Shown piece by piece: positions 45,681 through 59,505 of a stretch of DNA of 64,000 bases. How positions within the stretch are numbered: the stretch's first letter is position 1; each line of letters begins with the position of its first letter. The stretch lies in NCBI RefSeq assembly GCF_007993735.1, contig NZ_CP042453.1, positions 248,001 through 312,000 on the forward strand, written 5' to 3'. A model generated the notes under the pieces. It was given only the letters and a program-made list of their open reading frames with translations, was not told where the DNA came from and ran no database searches. Source of the stretch: Arenimonas daejeonensis (lineage in GTDB: Bacteria; Pseudomonadota; Gammaproteobacteria; Xanthomonadales; Xanthomonadaceae). The translations under genes were made by a program, and so were the position numbers.

Positions 45681-48123
45681 ATGGACTCGATCCGTACCGC
45701 CACCGCCGGATCCACCGCGCGACGCCTCGGCTGGCGCCACAGCCTGCGCACGCGGCTGATGTTCTGGTCGTCCCTGACCAGCATCCTGCTGCTGCTGGGC
45801 GTGGCGGCGGTGTTCTACGCGGCCATCCGCGGCGTGCTGATCGAAAACGCCAAGACCGAAGTCCGCAACCTGACCCAGCAGACCTCACGCGGCCTGCTGG
45901 CCACCCTGGACAGCGTGCAGGTCAGCGGCCAGACCCTGGCCGGCAACGCCACCGCCGTGGGGCGTGCACCGGTCACGCTGCGTTCGCTGCTGATGTCCAC
46001 CGTGGTGTCCGACCCGGACATCGCCGGCGCCATGCTGATCATCGAACCGGGCCGGCTGGCGCCGGACGACCCGGGTTTCACCTTGGTACATCCGCCGCGG
46101 CACGATGGGTTTTGTCGAACAGTCGGTCGAGGACCTGGGCTACGACTACCGGGTCATGCCCTGGTACGTGCGCACCACGGCCACCGGCGTGGCGCCCCGG
46201 TGGTCGGAGCCCTATGTGAACGAGGCCACCGCCAACCAGTACTTCACCACCTACAACCTGCCGCTGCGCCGTACCGGCGACGGGCCGGACGGTGCGGTGA
46301 TCGGCATGGTCAGCGTGGACGTGCCCGTGCAGCGCCTGCGCTCGCTCCTGGGCGAACTGCCCGGCCACCCGGAGATCGTGCCGGTGCTGATTTCACCGGA
46401 GTACCGGCTGGTGGTGCATTCCGACCCACGCTTCATGATGAAGGAAACCGTGGAATCGCTGATCGAAAAACACGGCCGCAGCGACCTGGTGCCGCTGGCC
46501 GACAAGATCAAGCGGCGCGAGAAGATCGAGCTGCGCCATGTCGTGGTCGGCGACGGCCCGGGCGTGGGCGACGGCATGGTGCGCTACACCTTCGGCGAAC
46601 CGATCGGCACCACCGGCTGGACCTTCACCCTGTCGGTGGACGAACGCTACATCCTGGCCCAGCTCAACCGCATCACCCTGTGGGGCCTGCTGGGTGGCCT
46701 GCTGGGCGTGGCGCTGTGCGTGGGCGCGGTGCGGCGCTATTCCGGGCTGATCGCCAAGCCGATCGAGGACCTGACCGAATCGGCGCGGCATTTCGCCGCC
46801 GGCGAGTTCGACTACCCGATCAGCCACACCGAGCGCGAGGACGAGGTGGGCGTGATGGCGCGCACCTTCGACAGCGCCCGCGGTTCGATCAAGCGGCAGA
46901 TGAGCGAGATCGCCGACATGGGCGCGGCGCGGGCGCGGCTGGAGGGCGAACTCAACATCGCCGCCGACATCCAGCAGGCGATGCTGCCGACCGGCGCGCA
47001 GTTCGACGCCGGCGAGGTGCACCTGGAGTTCCACGGCCTGCTGGAGCCGGCGAAGGCGGTGGGCGGCGATTTCTACAACCTGTTCGAGCGCGACGGCGAT
47101 TCGCTGTGGTTCGTGATCGGCGACGTGTCGGACAAGGGTGTGCCGGCGGCGCTGTTCATGGCGCGCACGATGACGGTGCTGGAAGTGGCGGCGCAGCTGG
47201 GCGGTTCGCCGGGCAAGGCGCTGCAGGAAGCCGCCAAGCACCTCGTGGAAGGCAACGACACCTGCATGTTCGCCACCGTGCTGTGCGGCGTGATCGAACT
47301 GCGCACCGGTGCCCTGGCCCTGGCCAGCGCCGGCCACGAGCCGCCGGTGCTGCTGCGCGCCGACGGCCGCCGCGAGTTCGTGCCGGTGCCCACCGAAGGC
47401 CCGCTGGGCGTGGACGTGGCCGAGGGTTACCCGGCATGGCGTGGCCGACTGATGCCGGGCGATACGTTGTTCACCTACACCGACGGCATCACCGAGGCCT
47501 TCGACCGTGACAACAATCCCTTCGGCTCCGACCGCCTGCTGGCCGCGCTCGACCCCGACCTGGACACGCGGGCCCAGTGCCAGTCGATGGTGCGGCACGT
47601 GCACGCCTTCGCGGACGGCGCCCCGCAGTCCGACGACATCACCGTGCTGGCCATCCGCTACAAGCGCGATGCCCGCACCCGTGAGCGTTTCGCGGTGAAG
47701 GCGCAGCTGCAGCCGCCCCTGCCCGAACATGCGGTCCGCGACCTGATCGCCCAGGTCGACGCCGGCCTGGCCGGGCACGGCCTGCCGGCCACCGTGATGC
47801 ACGACGTGCACCTGGTGGTCGAGGAAGTGGCCTGCAACGTGCTCAGCCACGGCTGCGCCGACGGCCACGAGCCGGCACTGGAACTGCTGGCCTCGGTCGA
47901 GGGCAACCGGCTGGCTCTCGAGTTCCGCGACAACTGCCATGCCTACGACCCGCTGTCGCAGCCGCCGCCCGACCTGGACGCCGACATCGACGACCGCCCG
48001 ATCGGCGGCCTGGGCGTGCACCTGATCAAGGAACTGGCCGAACAAGTGGCCTACACTCGCGACGACCACCACAACGTCCTGCGCATCGTCCTGCACATCC
48101 CCTATCCGGAGTCGTCCGCATGA
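45681..48123 (+). CDS. SpoIIE-type phosphatase with dCache/HAMP sensor and HATPase domain (frameshift)
   Basis: Membrane sensor phosphatase of a partner-switching system, about 813 residues. Order: a transmembrane span (FWSSLTSILLLLGVAAVFYA), a periplasmic Cache-like domain (PWYVRTTATGVAPRWSEPYV), a second span (LLGGLLGVALCVGAV), HAMP, a PP2C/SpoIIE domain (AKAVGGDFYNLF; GDVSDKGVPAALFMARTMTV; PQSDDITVLAIRY), then an RsbW-like HATPase (VHLVVEEVACNVLSHG; IGGLGVHLIKEL). One extra base near 46083-46088 breaks the frame. Phosphatase and anti-sigma kinase are thus in one chain. It overlaps the STAS gene by four bases. Confidence 0.88.
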
Positions 48124-48506
48124 GCCTGAGCATCGAGATCGCCCCCGCCAGCAACGGCAACCAGCGCGTGGCCCTGGCCGGCCGGCTGGACACGCATACC
48201 TATGGAGACCTGGACCAGCAGCTGGCGCCGGTGCTGGGGTCGTCCATCCAGTCGCTGGTGCTGGACCTGGCCGGCCTGGACTACATCAGCTCGGCCGGCG
48301 TGCGTTCCATCTTCAAGGCGCGCAAGGCGCTGTCCGCGCGCGGCGGCAAAGTCGTCGTGGTGAACCCGAAGCCGCAGATCCAGAAGGTGTTCGACGTGGT
48401 GAAGGCGGTGCCGCTGGACGAGATCTTCTCCTCGGTGCAGGAAGCCGACGCCTACCTGGACGCGATGCAGAAGAAGGTGCTTCGCGGCAACGACGACGAC
48501 GACTGA
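48120..48506 (+). CDS. STAS-domain anti-sigma factor antagonist
   Basis: 128-residue antagonist of the SpoIIAA/RsbV type. The phosphorylatable serine lies in LDLAGLDYISSAGVRSIFKA, and the fold continues ARGGKVVVVNPKPQIQKVFD. It should be phosphorylated by the HATPase domain of the upstream protein and dephosphorylated by one or both SpoIIE domains. Start overlaps the upstream stop (ATGA). The C-terminus is acidic (NDDDD). Confidence 0.92.
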   Translation: MSLSIEIAPASNGNQRVALAGRLDTHTYGDLDQQLAPVLGSSIQSLVLDLAGLDYISSAGVRSIFKARKALSARGGKVVVVNPKPQIQKVFDVVKAVPLDEIFSSVQEADAYLDAMQKKVLRGNDDDD

Positions 48507-48530
48507 GCCGGGCGCCGCCGCGCCCCGCCC

Positions 48531-50476
48531 ATGAACGGCCCCCACCCGTCCGACGCGCTGCAGGTTCCCTGGCGGAACAGCCTGCGCACGCGCCTGATGC
48601 TGTGGTTCGGCACCCGGTGGCAGGGCTGCTGCTGACCGGCTTCGGCCTTGCCTATTTCGTGGTGCAGCGGCAGATGAGCTTCGAGGCCGAGGCCCGCACG
48701 CGGTTCGAAGTGCGCCAGGCCGCCGAACGGCTGGAAGCGGCGATGGGCTCGGTGCGCATCACCGGCGAAGGCCTGGTGGGGCTGTTCAATGACCTGGGCC
48801 TGGAACGCGAAGGCCTGGTGCAGGCGCTGCGGACCCTGCTGGAGGCCGACGCCAACGCGGTCGGCGGGCTGGTGGCGCTGGAACCGTACGTGCTGGCCGA
48901 CAGCAAGCCGATGGCCTATTACGTCGGCGTGGCCAAACGCGGAGGCCGCGACCTCGACCTGATGGCCGAGGATTACGACGCCCATGCCCAGCCCCGGTAC
49001 CAGCGCACGCTGGCCGCAAGCGCGCCGTGGTGGTCGGAGCCGTACTTCAACGAAACCGCCGGCGGCGTCTGGATGGTGACGCTGAACCTGCCGCTGCGGA
49101 ACGACGCCGGCACCGCGATCGGCATGGTCAGCCTGGACGTGCCGGTGCGGCGCCTGTCGGAGCTGCTGGACAATCTGCGCCAGGTTCCCGGCCAGCGCGC
49201 CACGCTGATCGCGCCGGAAGGCACGCTGGCGGTACATCCGGACCCGGGCATGGCGCTCAAGTACACGCTGGCCGAATACATCGAGGCCGAGGGCCGCGGC
49301 GACCTGCGGCCGATCGAAGCGGCGCGTGCGCGTGGCGAGCGGATCGAGCTGACGCATGTGGTGCCGGCCAACGGCGAGCGCCGGTTCTCGGTGTTGGCGC
49401 CGATCGGCGGTTCGGGCTGGACCCTGCAGCTGGCGCTGTCGCACAACATCGTGCTGGGCGAGCTGCGCCGCCAGGCGTTGTGGCTGGCGCTGGGCGGCCT
49501 GCTGGCGACCCTGGTGGTGGCGGTGCTGGTGCAGCGGCTGGCGCGCCGGATCACGGTGCCGCTGAGTGAACTCACCGGTTCGGCCGGCCATTTCGCCATC
49601 GGCGAGTTCGACTGGCCGGTGCCGCACGACACCCGTGGCGACGAGGTCGGCGTGATGGCGCGGGCGCCGGAACGGGCACGCGATTCGATCCGGTTCCAGC
49701 TGGACGAGATCGCCACCCTTGCCAGCGAACGCCAGAAGCTGGAGAGCGAACTCGACATCGCCCGCGACATCCAGCGCGCCATGCTGCCGCCGGACCGCAG
49801 CTACGACGGCCTGGGGCTGCGTGCCGCCGTGCACGCCACGCTGGAGCCGGCCAAGGCGGTGGGCGGCGATTTCTACAACCACTTCGACCAGGGGGATGGC
49901 CGGTTGTGGTTCCTGATCGGCGACGTGTCGGACAAGGGCGTGCCGGCGGCGCTGTTCATGGCACGCACGATGACGGTGCTGGAGGCGGCGGCGCAGTGGG
50001 CCGGTTCGCCCGAACTGGCGCTGGCGGAAGCGGCGCGGCACCTGGTGGACGGCAACGACACCTGCATGTTCGCCACCGTGCTGTGCGGCCGCGTGGACCT
50101 GGGCAATGGCAACCTGTGGCTGGCCAGCGCCGGGCATGATCCGCCGGTGCTGCTGCGGGCCGACGGCCGGCGCGAACTGCTGGCTTTTGCCGGCGGCGGG
50201 CCGCTGGGGTTCGAGGCCGAGGGCGAGTTCCCGCTGTGGACCGGTCGCCTGGCCGTGGGCGACACTTTGGTGCTCTACACCGACGGCGTGACCGAAGCCT
50301 TCGACCCCGACAATCAGCCCTTCGGCGAGCAGCGTCTGCTCGAGACGCTCGATCCACGGCGGGATGCGCGCACCCAGGCCGAAGCGCTGGTCGCGGCCGC
50401 GCATGCCTTCGCCGGCACGGCGCCGCAGTCGGACGACATCACGGTGCTGACGCTCAGGCTCGAACGCCGCGGCTGA
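48531..50476 (+). CDS. SpoIIE-type phosphatase with Cache/HAMP sensor, no HATPase (frameshift)
   Basis: Paralogue of the first phosphatase, about 648 residues. ATG 48531 gives MNGPHPSDALQVPWRNSLRT; one base is lost near 48600-48615, within the first membrane segment (PVAGLLLTGFGLAYFVV). The periplasmic Cache-like domain has APWWSEPYFNETAGGVWMVT, followed by a span, HAMP and SpoIIE domain (AKAVGGDFYNHF; GDVSDKGVPAALFMARTMTV; PQSDDITVLTLRL). It ends after the phosphatase domain, lacking the HATPase of its neighbour. It probably gives a second input signal to the same STAS protein. Confidence 0.88.
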
Positions 50477-50491
50477 CGCGCGGCCTGGCGC

Positions 50492-51513
50492 CTAGCCGCG
50501 GATCCAGCGGCGGGCAGCAGCAGCTTGAGCGAACGTTCGGCGGCCTTGCGGCGCAGGCCGGGGTAGTTCAGGCCGGCCCAGAGCGGGGCCAGCCACTTGC
50601 GCCGGTCGGGTTCGAGCAGGGCTTCGCGCATGCGTGCTTCCAGGCGGTACATCGTCGCCAGTCCGCGGCCCTGCTCGCGGCGGTCGGCCGGCAGGTCGGG
50701 GCGGGCGGCGATGCAGCGCTCCTGGTCGTCGGCGACCTCGTGGTACATCTGCGCGACGCGTTGCTGGCGCCGCTCCCAGGTGGCGGCGTCATTGCCGCTG
50801 CGGTCGAACACCCAGTTGCCGAGGCTGTCCGCGTGCCGGCGGTAACCCAGCAGCGGCTCCGGAATGCAGTGGCATTCACCGACCAGGACGGCGCGCAGCT
50901 GCAGGGCGTTGTCCTCGACCCGGCCCTGCAGCGGCGGGAAACCGGTGAAAAGTTCGCGCCGCACCGCCATCGAGGCGCCGAGCACGGTGATCATGCGGCC
51001 GGCGCGGCGCAGCGCCTGCTGGGTCAGCACCGCCTGCTGGCCGCGGTTGCGTGGCTTGATGATCTCGCCGTGCGCATCGATGTCGTTCACCGAGGAACCG
51101 ACGATCATCGCCTGCGGATGCCGGCGCAGGTGTCCGACCAGCCGCTCGACCCGGTGCGGATAGGCGATGTCGTCGCCGGCCTGGAAGACCAGGATGCCGG
51201 TGCCCGCCAACGGTGCGAGCTCGGCCAGGTGGGCGCACAGGCCGCGATTCTGCGCCGTGCTGCGCACGCGGATGCGGTGCGGACCGCGGTAGTCACGCAC
51301 CAGCGGCGCGATGCGCTGCAGCGATTCGTCACCCGAACAGTCGTCGGAAACGATGATCTCGCAGGGCACGGTCTGGGCCAGCGCCGACTGCAGCGATTCG
51401 ACGATCGTGTCCTGCATCCGGTAGGCCAGCAGCAGGATCGTGGCCACCGGTGGAACATCCGCCACCGCCACCGACCCGAACAACGTGGGCTGGACGACGG
51501 CGGTGGTGGCCAT
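50492..51513 (-). CDS. Glycosyltransferase family 2 (frameshift at C-terminus)
   Basis: GT-A fold glycosyltransferase, about 340 residues. VATILLLAYRMQDTIVESLQ, EIIVSDDCSGDESL (the DD acidic nucleotide-binding pair), QNRGLCAHLAE and VFQAGDDIAYPHRVERLVGH (DxD-like metal site) are typical. Near 50505-50515 one base is missing; repaired, it ends LLLPRRWIRG with TAG at 50492-50494. As written it runs on antisense into the phosphatase gene. It begins 3 bp after the maeB stop, so it is probably read from the maeB promoter. Acceptor unknown. Confidence 0.82.
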
Positions 51514-51516
51514 GCT

Positions 51517-53810
<2,294 letters not shown>

Positions 53811-53944
53811 GGGCTCGATTCGTCACCGGCGCAGGGCCGGCTGGAGGGAGCCCGATTGTAGCGGCCCCGGCCGCCGGACGCGGCCGTACGGGTACCGGGC
53901 TTGCGTTATCCTCGTCCCCGGCCATGGCCGTTTGATGCCCCCAG

Positions 53945-56417
53945 ATGAACGCAGGCTCAGGCTCCAGCGATTCCCCGGTGCCCGACCCGACCGGCGCCTT
54001 CCGCTTCGGCCGCTTCGAACTGCACCCGGCCGCGCGCCTGCTGCTGCGCGACGGCCAGCCGGTGGAACTGCAGGCCAAGGTCTTCGACTTCATCGCCTAC
54101 CTGCTGGCGCACCGCGGTCGCGCGGTGGAAAAGAACGAGCTGCTGGACGCGGTGTGGCCGCGCCAGGTGGTCACCGAAGCGGCGCTGAGCCGCTGCGTGA
54201 TGAAGGCACGGCGCGCGGTGGACGACGAAGCCGACGACCCGGCGGTGATCCTGACCGTGCACGGCCGCGGCTACCGCTTCATCGCCGCGGTGGAACCGAT
54301 CCTGGAACGCCGCGGCGCGGCCCGGAGCGCACCGGAACCCGAGGCCGGCGAACCGGCGGCAGACGACACCCCGCAAGGCCCGCAGCCGAAGCACCCGAAC
54401 CGCCGCTGCAGCCCGTGGATTCGCCCCCGCCCGCCGACCTGCCGCCAGCATCGTCCGGGCGGCGGGCCCGCACCTGGCTGCTGGCCGGCCTGGCCGCGCT
54501 GCTGCTGGCGCTGGCCGGCGGCTGGTGGATGCAGCAGCGGGCCGAGCACAGCGCGCTGCCCGACGGGCCGGTCCGGGTGGCGGTACTGCCGGTCGAAAAC
54601 GCCACCGGCGAATCACGCTACGACTGGGCCCGGCTGGGCCTGATGGAGGCGCTGACCGAGACCCTGCGCAGCCAGGTCCCGGTGGTGCCGCCCGGCGATG
54701 TGTTCGACCTGACCGAAGCGCTGCAGGCGCTGCCGCCGGACGAACGCAACGCACGCCTGCGCCAGGCCCACGGCGCCACCCACCTCGTGTCGGCAAGCCT
54801 GTCGCGCGGCCCCGGCCAGCTGCGGCTGGACTTCGACGTCGCCGGACCCGAAGGCACGCTGCGCCGGCGCCGCGTGGTGGCACCGGACGTGCCGGCGCTG
54901 GCGCGCGCGGCGGCGGCCGACCTCGGGGTGAGCCTGGGACAGTCCGGCGACACCGCGCCGCTGATCGAGGACAGCTTCGCCAACGAGGCCTACTTGCGCG
55001 GGCTGGCGCTGCGGATGCAGGGCGACATGCCCGGCGCGCAGCGTTATTTCCAGCTGGCGCTGGAACAGGCACCGGACGCGTTCTGGCCACGGCTGCAGCT
55101 GGCCAACGGCCTGCTGGAACTGGGCGACATCGCGACCGCGCGCGAACAGCTGGAAATGCTGCTGGCGGAAGCCGACCAGGGCGGCGACACGCTGCAGCGG
55201 CTGTCGGCGCGCAACCAGCTGGCCACGCTGCACTGGCGCGCCGGCGACAACGCACTGGCACGCCCGCTGCTGGAACAGGCCCTGGCGCTGGCGCGCGAAC
55301 TGGGCGACCCGGATGCCGAAGTGTCGGTGCTGTCGCGCCTGGGCATCCTGGAAACGTACTCGGAAAGTTTCGCCGCGGCGCGCGGACACCTGACGGCTGC
55401 GATCGAAGTGCAGCGGCGCACCGGCATGGAGACGCCGTCGCCGGAACTGCGCCATTCGCAGGGCCAGCTGGCCCTGCGCGAGGGTGACCTGGTCAGCGCC
55501 AGTGCGCACATCGAAGCGGCGGTGGCCGGGTTCCGGCTGCAGGGCAACCGCCGCAGCGAAGCGGTGGCGCTAAATTCGCTGGCCAACCTGCGGCGGCGCC
55601 AGGGCTGGTTCGAGGAAGCGCGCGACCTGGCGCAGGAAACGGTGAGCCTGCACCGCGCGCTGCGGAACCCGACCAGCGAAGTGGCCGCGCTGATCGCGCT
55701 GTCCACGTCGCAGGCGCAGCTGGGCGACCTGGAAACCGCTTCGGAGACGGCGCGCGAAGCACTGGCGCTGGCCACGGAGCTCAAGCAGGACCGCGGCAGG
55801 CGTCCGCCGCGTCGCTGCTGGGGCAATACAGCGTGGACCTGGGCCGCCATGCGGATGCGCGGCGTTACCTCACGCAGGCCATGGAACTGATGGCGGTAAG
55901 CGAGGACCCGATCGGCGTGCAGCGCCAGCGCCTGTGGCTGGCGCGCCTGGCCGCGGCCGAAGGCGACCGGCCGCGCGCCGAACGGGAAGCGAAGGCGCTG
56001 CTGGCTTCGATCCCGCCGGAAGGCTCGGACACGATGCGGCTGGACGTGATGCGCAACCTGGGCATGTTCCGGCTGGAAGCCGGCGACGCCGCCGGGGCCC
56101 GGGCCTGGTTCGAACAGGCGCTGGCCGTGGCGCAGGCCATGGACGACCCGCGCCGCAGCGCCCAGCTGCACGCCTGGCTGGCCCAGACCTGGGTGGACAG
56201 CGGCGACCTGGCGGCGGCGGAGCGCGAGCTGGCGCTGTCGGCCCCGGAACTGGCGGGCGACCCGCTGCAGTTCCAGGTCGAGGCGGCGCTGCTGGCCGCA
56301 CGCGGCGATGCCGCCGGCGCCCTGGCACGCGAAGAAGCCGGCCGGATCGCCTCCGGACAGCGCTGGCAGGCCAGCGACCAGGCCCGGCTGGACGCCCGCA
56401 AGGCCGCCACGCGCTGA
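53945..56417 (+). CDS. Membrane-anchored winged-helix regulator with TPR domain (two frameshifts)
   Basis: CadC-like transcriptional regulator, about 824 residues. An OmpR/PhoB-type winged helix at 18-115 (FRFGRFELHPAARLLLRDGQ; ELLDAVWPRQVVTEAALSRC; LTVHGRGYRFIA), a Pro/Ala-rich linker, one transmembrane span (TWLLAGLAALLLALAGGWWM), a beta-rich domain and a long TPR array (FANEAYLRGLALRMQGDMPG; LEQALALARELGDPDAEVSV; EEARDLAQETVSLHRAL). Single bases are lost near 54390 and 55800. The signal and targets are unknown. Divergent from maeB. Confidence 0.85.
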
Positions 56418-56579
56418 AAGCGGAGTCTCCAACCCGCTGATCCTGCAGGATTTCCAGACCGGCCCGGCCCGGGTCACAAACTGGTCAGAAACCGGTCCGC
56501 GCGCGGTCAAGACCGCCGCCGGGCCACTCCCGAGACTGCGCCCCGCGGAATGTCCCGCGTCAGTCCTGGAGTCCTCCTC

Positions 56580-57173
56580 ATGTTCACCGCAGTCCGGCCC
56601 CGCGTGTCCGAGCGCCGGCCCCTTTCCCGCTTCGGCACGGTCGCCCCTGACCGCCGGGGCGCGCTGATCGAAGTCGTCACCGGCGGCGCGGCCCTGATGG
56701 CCGCCGACCACCTGCTGGGCGACTTCGCCCGTGGCCTGGCCACGCTGTTCGCCGACGTCCCCGGGTTGGCGGCGCAGATCCTGCGCACGGACAGCTGGGG
56801 AAACGCCGACGGCGCCGTCTTGCCTGAATACCGCGACCCGGACGGCGCCCTGCTGCTGGCACGCTGCCTGGGCCAGCCGATCGGCATCGTCGGCATCCAG
56901 GCACTGCCTGGCATGCCGGACACGGCCGAACTCAAGCGGCTGTACGTGCACCGCGGATTCCGCGGCGAAGGTTTCGCCCGCCAGCTGCTGGCGCGCGCGA
57001 TCGGCGATGCCCGGCGCCTGGGCTATCGCGAAATCCGCCTGGAAACCAGCGAACGCATGGGCGACGCGCTGCGCCTGTACCGCCTGGCCGGCTTCCGCAC
57101 CGTGCCGTCCTACCGCGAACGCCCGGCGGAGATCGACCGCCATTACCTGTCCCTGTCGCTCGACCTGGGCTGA
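56580..57173 (+). CDS. GNAT-family N-acetyltransferase
   Basis: 197 residues. The acetyl-CoA-binding motif A is ELKRLYVHRGFRGEGFARQL (R-G-x-G-x-A) and motif B is LYRLAGFRTVPSYRERPAEI, typical of small GNAT enzymes. The first 45 residues are less typical. ATG 56580 is one option; a start 30 bases earlier is also open. It lies 16 bp before mddA and is probably co-transcribed. Substrate unknown. Confidence 0.85.
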   Translation: MFTAVRPRVSERRPLSRFGTVAPDRRGALIEVVTGGAALMAADHLLGDFARGLATLFADVPGLAAQILRTDSWGNADGAVLPEYRDPDGALLLARCLGQPIGIVGIQALPGMPDTAELKRLYVHRGFRGEGFARQLLARAIGDARRLGYREIRLETSERMGDALRLYRLAGFRTVPSYRERPAEIDRHYLSLSLDLG

Positions 57174-57189
57174 CCCGAGGAGAACCTTC

Positions 57190-57948
57190 ATGCAACGTTT
57201 CCTGATCCTGCTTTACGGCGTGGTGAGCTACGCCATCTTCTTCGCGACCTTCTGCTATGCCGCCGGTTTCGTCGGCAACCTTTTCGTGCCGCGTTCGATG
57301 GACTCGGCGGCGATCGTGCCGCTGGGCCAGGCGCTGCTGGTGAACCTGGGCCTGCTGGCCGCGTTCGCCGTGCAGCACAGCGTGATGGCGCGGCCGGCGT
57401 TCAAGCGCTGGTGGACGCAGTTCGTGCCCGAGGCGGCGGAGCGCAGCACCTATGTGCTGTTCTCGAGCCTGGCGCTGATCGCGCTGTTCTGGTTCTGGCA
57501 GCCGATGGGCGGCGTGGTCTGGGACATCGACGAACCGTTCGCGCGTGGCGTGATGCACGGCCTGTTCGCGTTCGGCTGGCTGCTGGTGCTGGTCAGCACC
57601 TTCCTGATCAACCACTTCGACCTGTTCGGCCTGCGCCAGGTCTGGCTGAACTTCCGCGGCATCCCCTACAAGCCGCTGAAGTTCGGCACGCCCGGCCCGT
57701 ACCGGCTGGTGCGGCATCCGCTGTACCTGGGTTGGCTGTTCGCGTTCTGGGCCACGCCGACCATGACGGTGGCGCACCTTATGGTGTTCGCACTGATGAC
57801 CACGGCCTACATCTTCGTGGCGATCCAGTTCGAGGAACGCGATCTGGTGGACGCACTGCCCGAGTACGAGGACTACCGCAAACGCGTGCCGATGATCCTG
57901 CCGCGGCTGTCCGGCAAGTCCCGCCGCCCGGCGACGTCCCACACCTGA
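57190..57948 (+). CDS. mddA: Methanethiol S-methyltransferase (MddA-like)
   Basis: 252-residue membrane methyltransferase of the NnrU/isoprenylcysteine carboxyl-methyltransferase fold. LYGVVSYAIFFATFCYAAGF, VGNLFVPRSMDSA, FAVQHSVMARPAFKRWW, then GPYRLVRHPLYLGWLFAFWA and FEERDLVDALPEYEDYRKRV closely resemble MddA, which methylates methanethiol to dimethyl sulfide. About five to six membrane segments. The RHP...E-E signature is the S-adenosylmethionine region. A cysteine synthase-like gene follows 68 bp later, which fits a sulfur theme. Confidence 0.8.
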   Translation: MQRFLILLYGVVSYAIFFATFCYAAGFVGNLFVPRSMDSAAIVPLGQALLVNLGLLAAFAVQHSVMARPAFKRWWTQFVPEAAERSTYVLFSSLALIALFWFWQPMGGVVWDIDEPFARGVMHGLFAFGWLLVLVSTFLINHFDLFGLRQVWLNFRGIPYKPLKFGTPGPYRLVRHPLYLGWLFAFWATPTMTVAHLMVFALMTTAYIFVAIQFEERDLVDALPEYEDYRKRVPMILPRLSGKSRRPATSHT

Positions 57949-58016
57949 AGGTGGGACGGACGATCCACGCGGCGGTGCGAGGCACCGCCGCGTTCCCCTG
58001 ATTCCCGGAGTTCCCC

Positions 58017-59505
58017 ATGTTCGATTCTGTAACCGATCTGATAGGCGGCACGCCCGTGCTGCGCCTGAACCGCCTCGCCCCCGTCGGCGGTTCGCTTTAC
58101 GCCAAACTCGAATCCGCCAACCCCGGCGGTTCGGTCAGGACCGCATGGCCCTGGCCATGATCGAAGCCGCCGAACGCAGCGGCGAACTGCGCCCCGGCCA
58201 GACGGTGGTCGAGGCCAGCAGCGGCAACACCGGCATCGCGCTGGCGATGGTGTGCGCCGCCAAGGGCTATCCGCTGGTGATCGTGATGGCCGAGCAGTTC
58301 AGCGTCGAACGCCGGCGGCTGATGCGTTTCCTCGGCGCGCGCGTGGTGCTGACGCCGGCCCACCTCAAGGGCAGCGGCATGGTCGCGAAGGCGCGCGAAC
58401 TGGCGCAGCGGCACGGCTGGTTCTGGTGCCGGCAGTTCGAGAACGAGGCCAATGCCCAGGCGCACGCGCGCACGACCGGGCCCGAGATCGTCGAGGCCTT
58501 CAACGGCAAGCCGCTGGACTTCGTGGTGCTGGGCGCCGGCACCGGCGGCACGCTGCGCGGCATCGGCCCGGTGCTGCGCAAGTTCCGCCCGGACACGCGC
58601 CTGGTGGTCTGCGAACCCGACAACGCGCCGCTGCTGGCGGCCGGCCGTCACCAGGACCGCGCCGAAGATGGCAGCGCACGCGACAGTCATCCGGACTTCC
58701 GCCCGCATCCGATGCAGGGCTGGACGCCCGATTTCATCGCGCTGCACACCGAGCTGGCACGCAGCGAAGGTTCGCTGGACCGCGTGCTGCCGGTGTCCGG
58801 CGACGAGGCGATCCGCTGCGCGCGTGAACTGGCGCGCCGCGAGGGTGTGCTGGCCGGCATCACCAGCGGCGCCACGGTCGCGGGCGCGCTTCAGCTGCTG
58901 CGCGAACACCCCGGCGCGCACGTGCTGTGCCTGCTGCCCGACACCGGCGAGCGCTACCTGAGCACGCCGCTGTTCGAGGGCATCGGCCAGGACATGGATG
59001 CGCAGGAATGGGACATCTCGCGTTCCTCGCCCACCGCGCGCTTCGATGCACCGCCCCCGCGGCACCGCCGCCGGCGACGCCCGTGCCGGCGGCGGTGGAC
59101 GTCGAAGCCGAGGCCTGGCTGTCGGCGGCGCTGGCCGACCCGGAAACGCCGGTCGTGATGCTGGGGCTGGCCTGGTGCGAGTTCACCTGGACGCTGAGCC
59201 GGCTGTTCGAACGCCTCGACGTGCCGGTACGCCGTATCGACCTGGACACGCCCGCACTGCAGGCCGGCGACCTGGGCAACCGGGTGCGTGCCGCGATGCG
59301 CGCGCGCATCGGCCAGGCCACGGTGCCGCAGGTGTTCGTCGCTGGCGAACACATCGGTGGCTGCAGCGAAACGCTGCAGGCCTACACCGAAGGCAGGCTG
59401 GCGCAGCAGATGGCGCAGGCCGGACTGGTGACGGCGCAGTGGCCGGTGCTCGACGCCGGAAGCCTGTTGCCACGCTGGCGGCAGCCGGCGGGATCCGCGG
59501 CATGA
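58017..59505 (+). CDS. Cysteine synthase B-type PLP enzyme fused to a glutaredoxin domain (two frameshifts)
   Basis: PLP enzyme of the cysteine synthase family, about 496 residues. MFDSVTDLIGGTPVLRLNRL is followed by the cofactor-Lys motif NPGGSVKDR, whose Lys41 codon has lost one A near 58138. SSGNTGIALAMVCAAKGYPL, GAGTGGTLRGIGPVLRKFRP and GITSGATVAGALQLL are typical. After residue 340, beyond a second lost base near 59050 in a Pro/Ala linker, a glutaredoxin fold follows (GLAWCEFTWTLSRLFERL; TVPQVFVAGEHIGGCSETLQ) with CEFT in place of CxxC. Most CysM or CysK proteins end at about 300-320. It overlaps the hydrolase gene by four bases. Confidence 0.85.

Noticed and set aside
48452-50404. A 650-codon minus-strand frame opposite the second SpoIIE phosphatase
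   Set aside because: No recognisable domains, Arg/His-rich shadow of a well-conserved gene.
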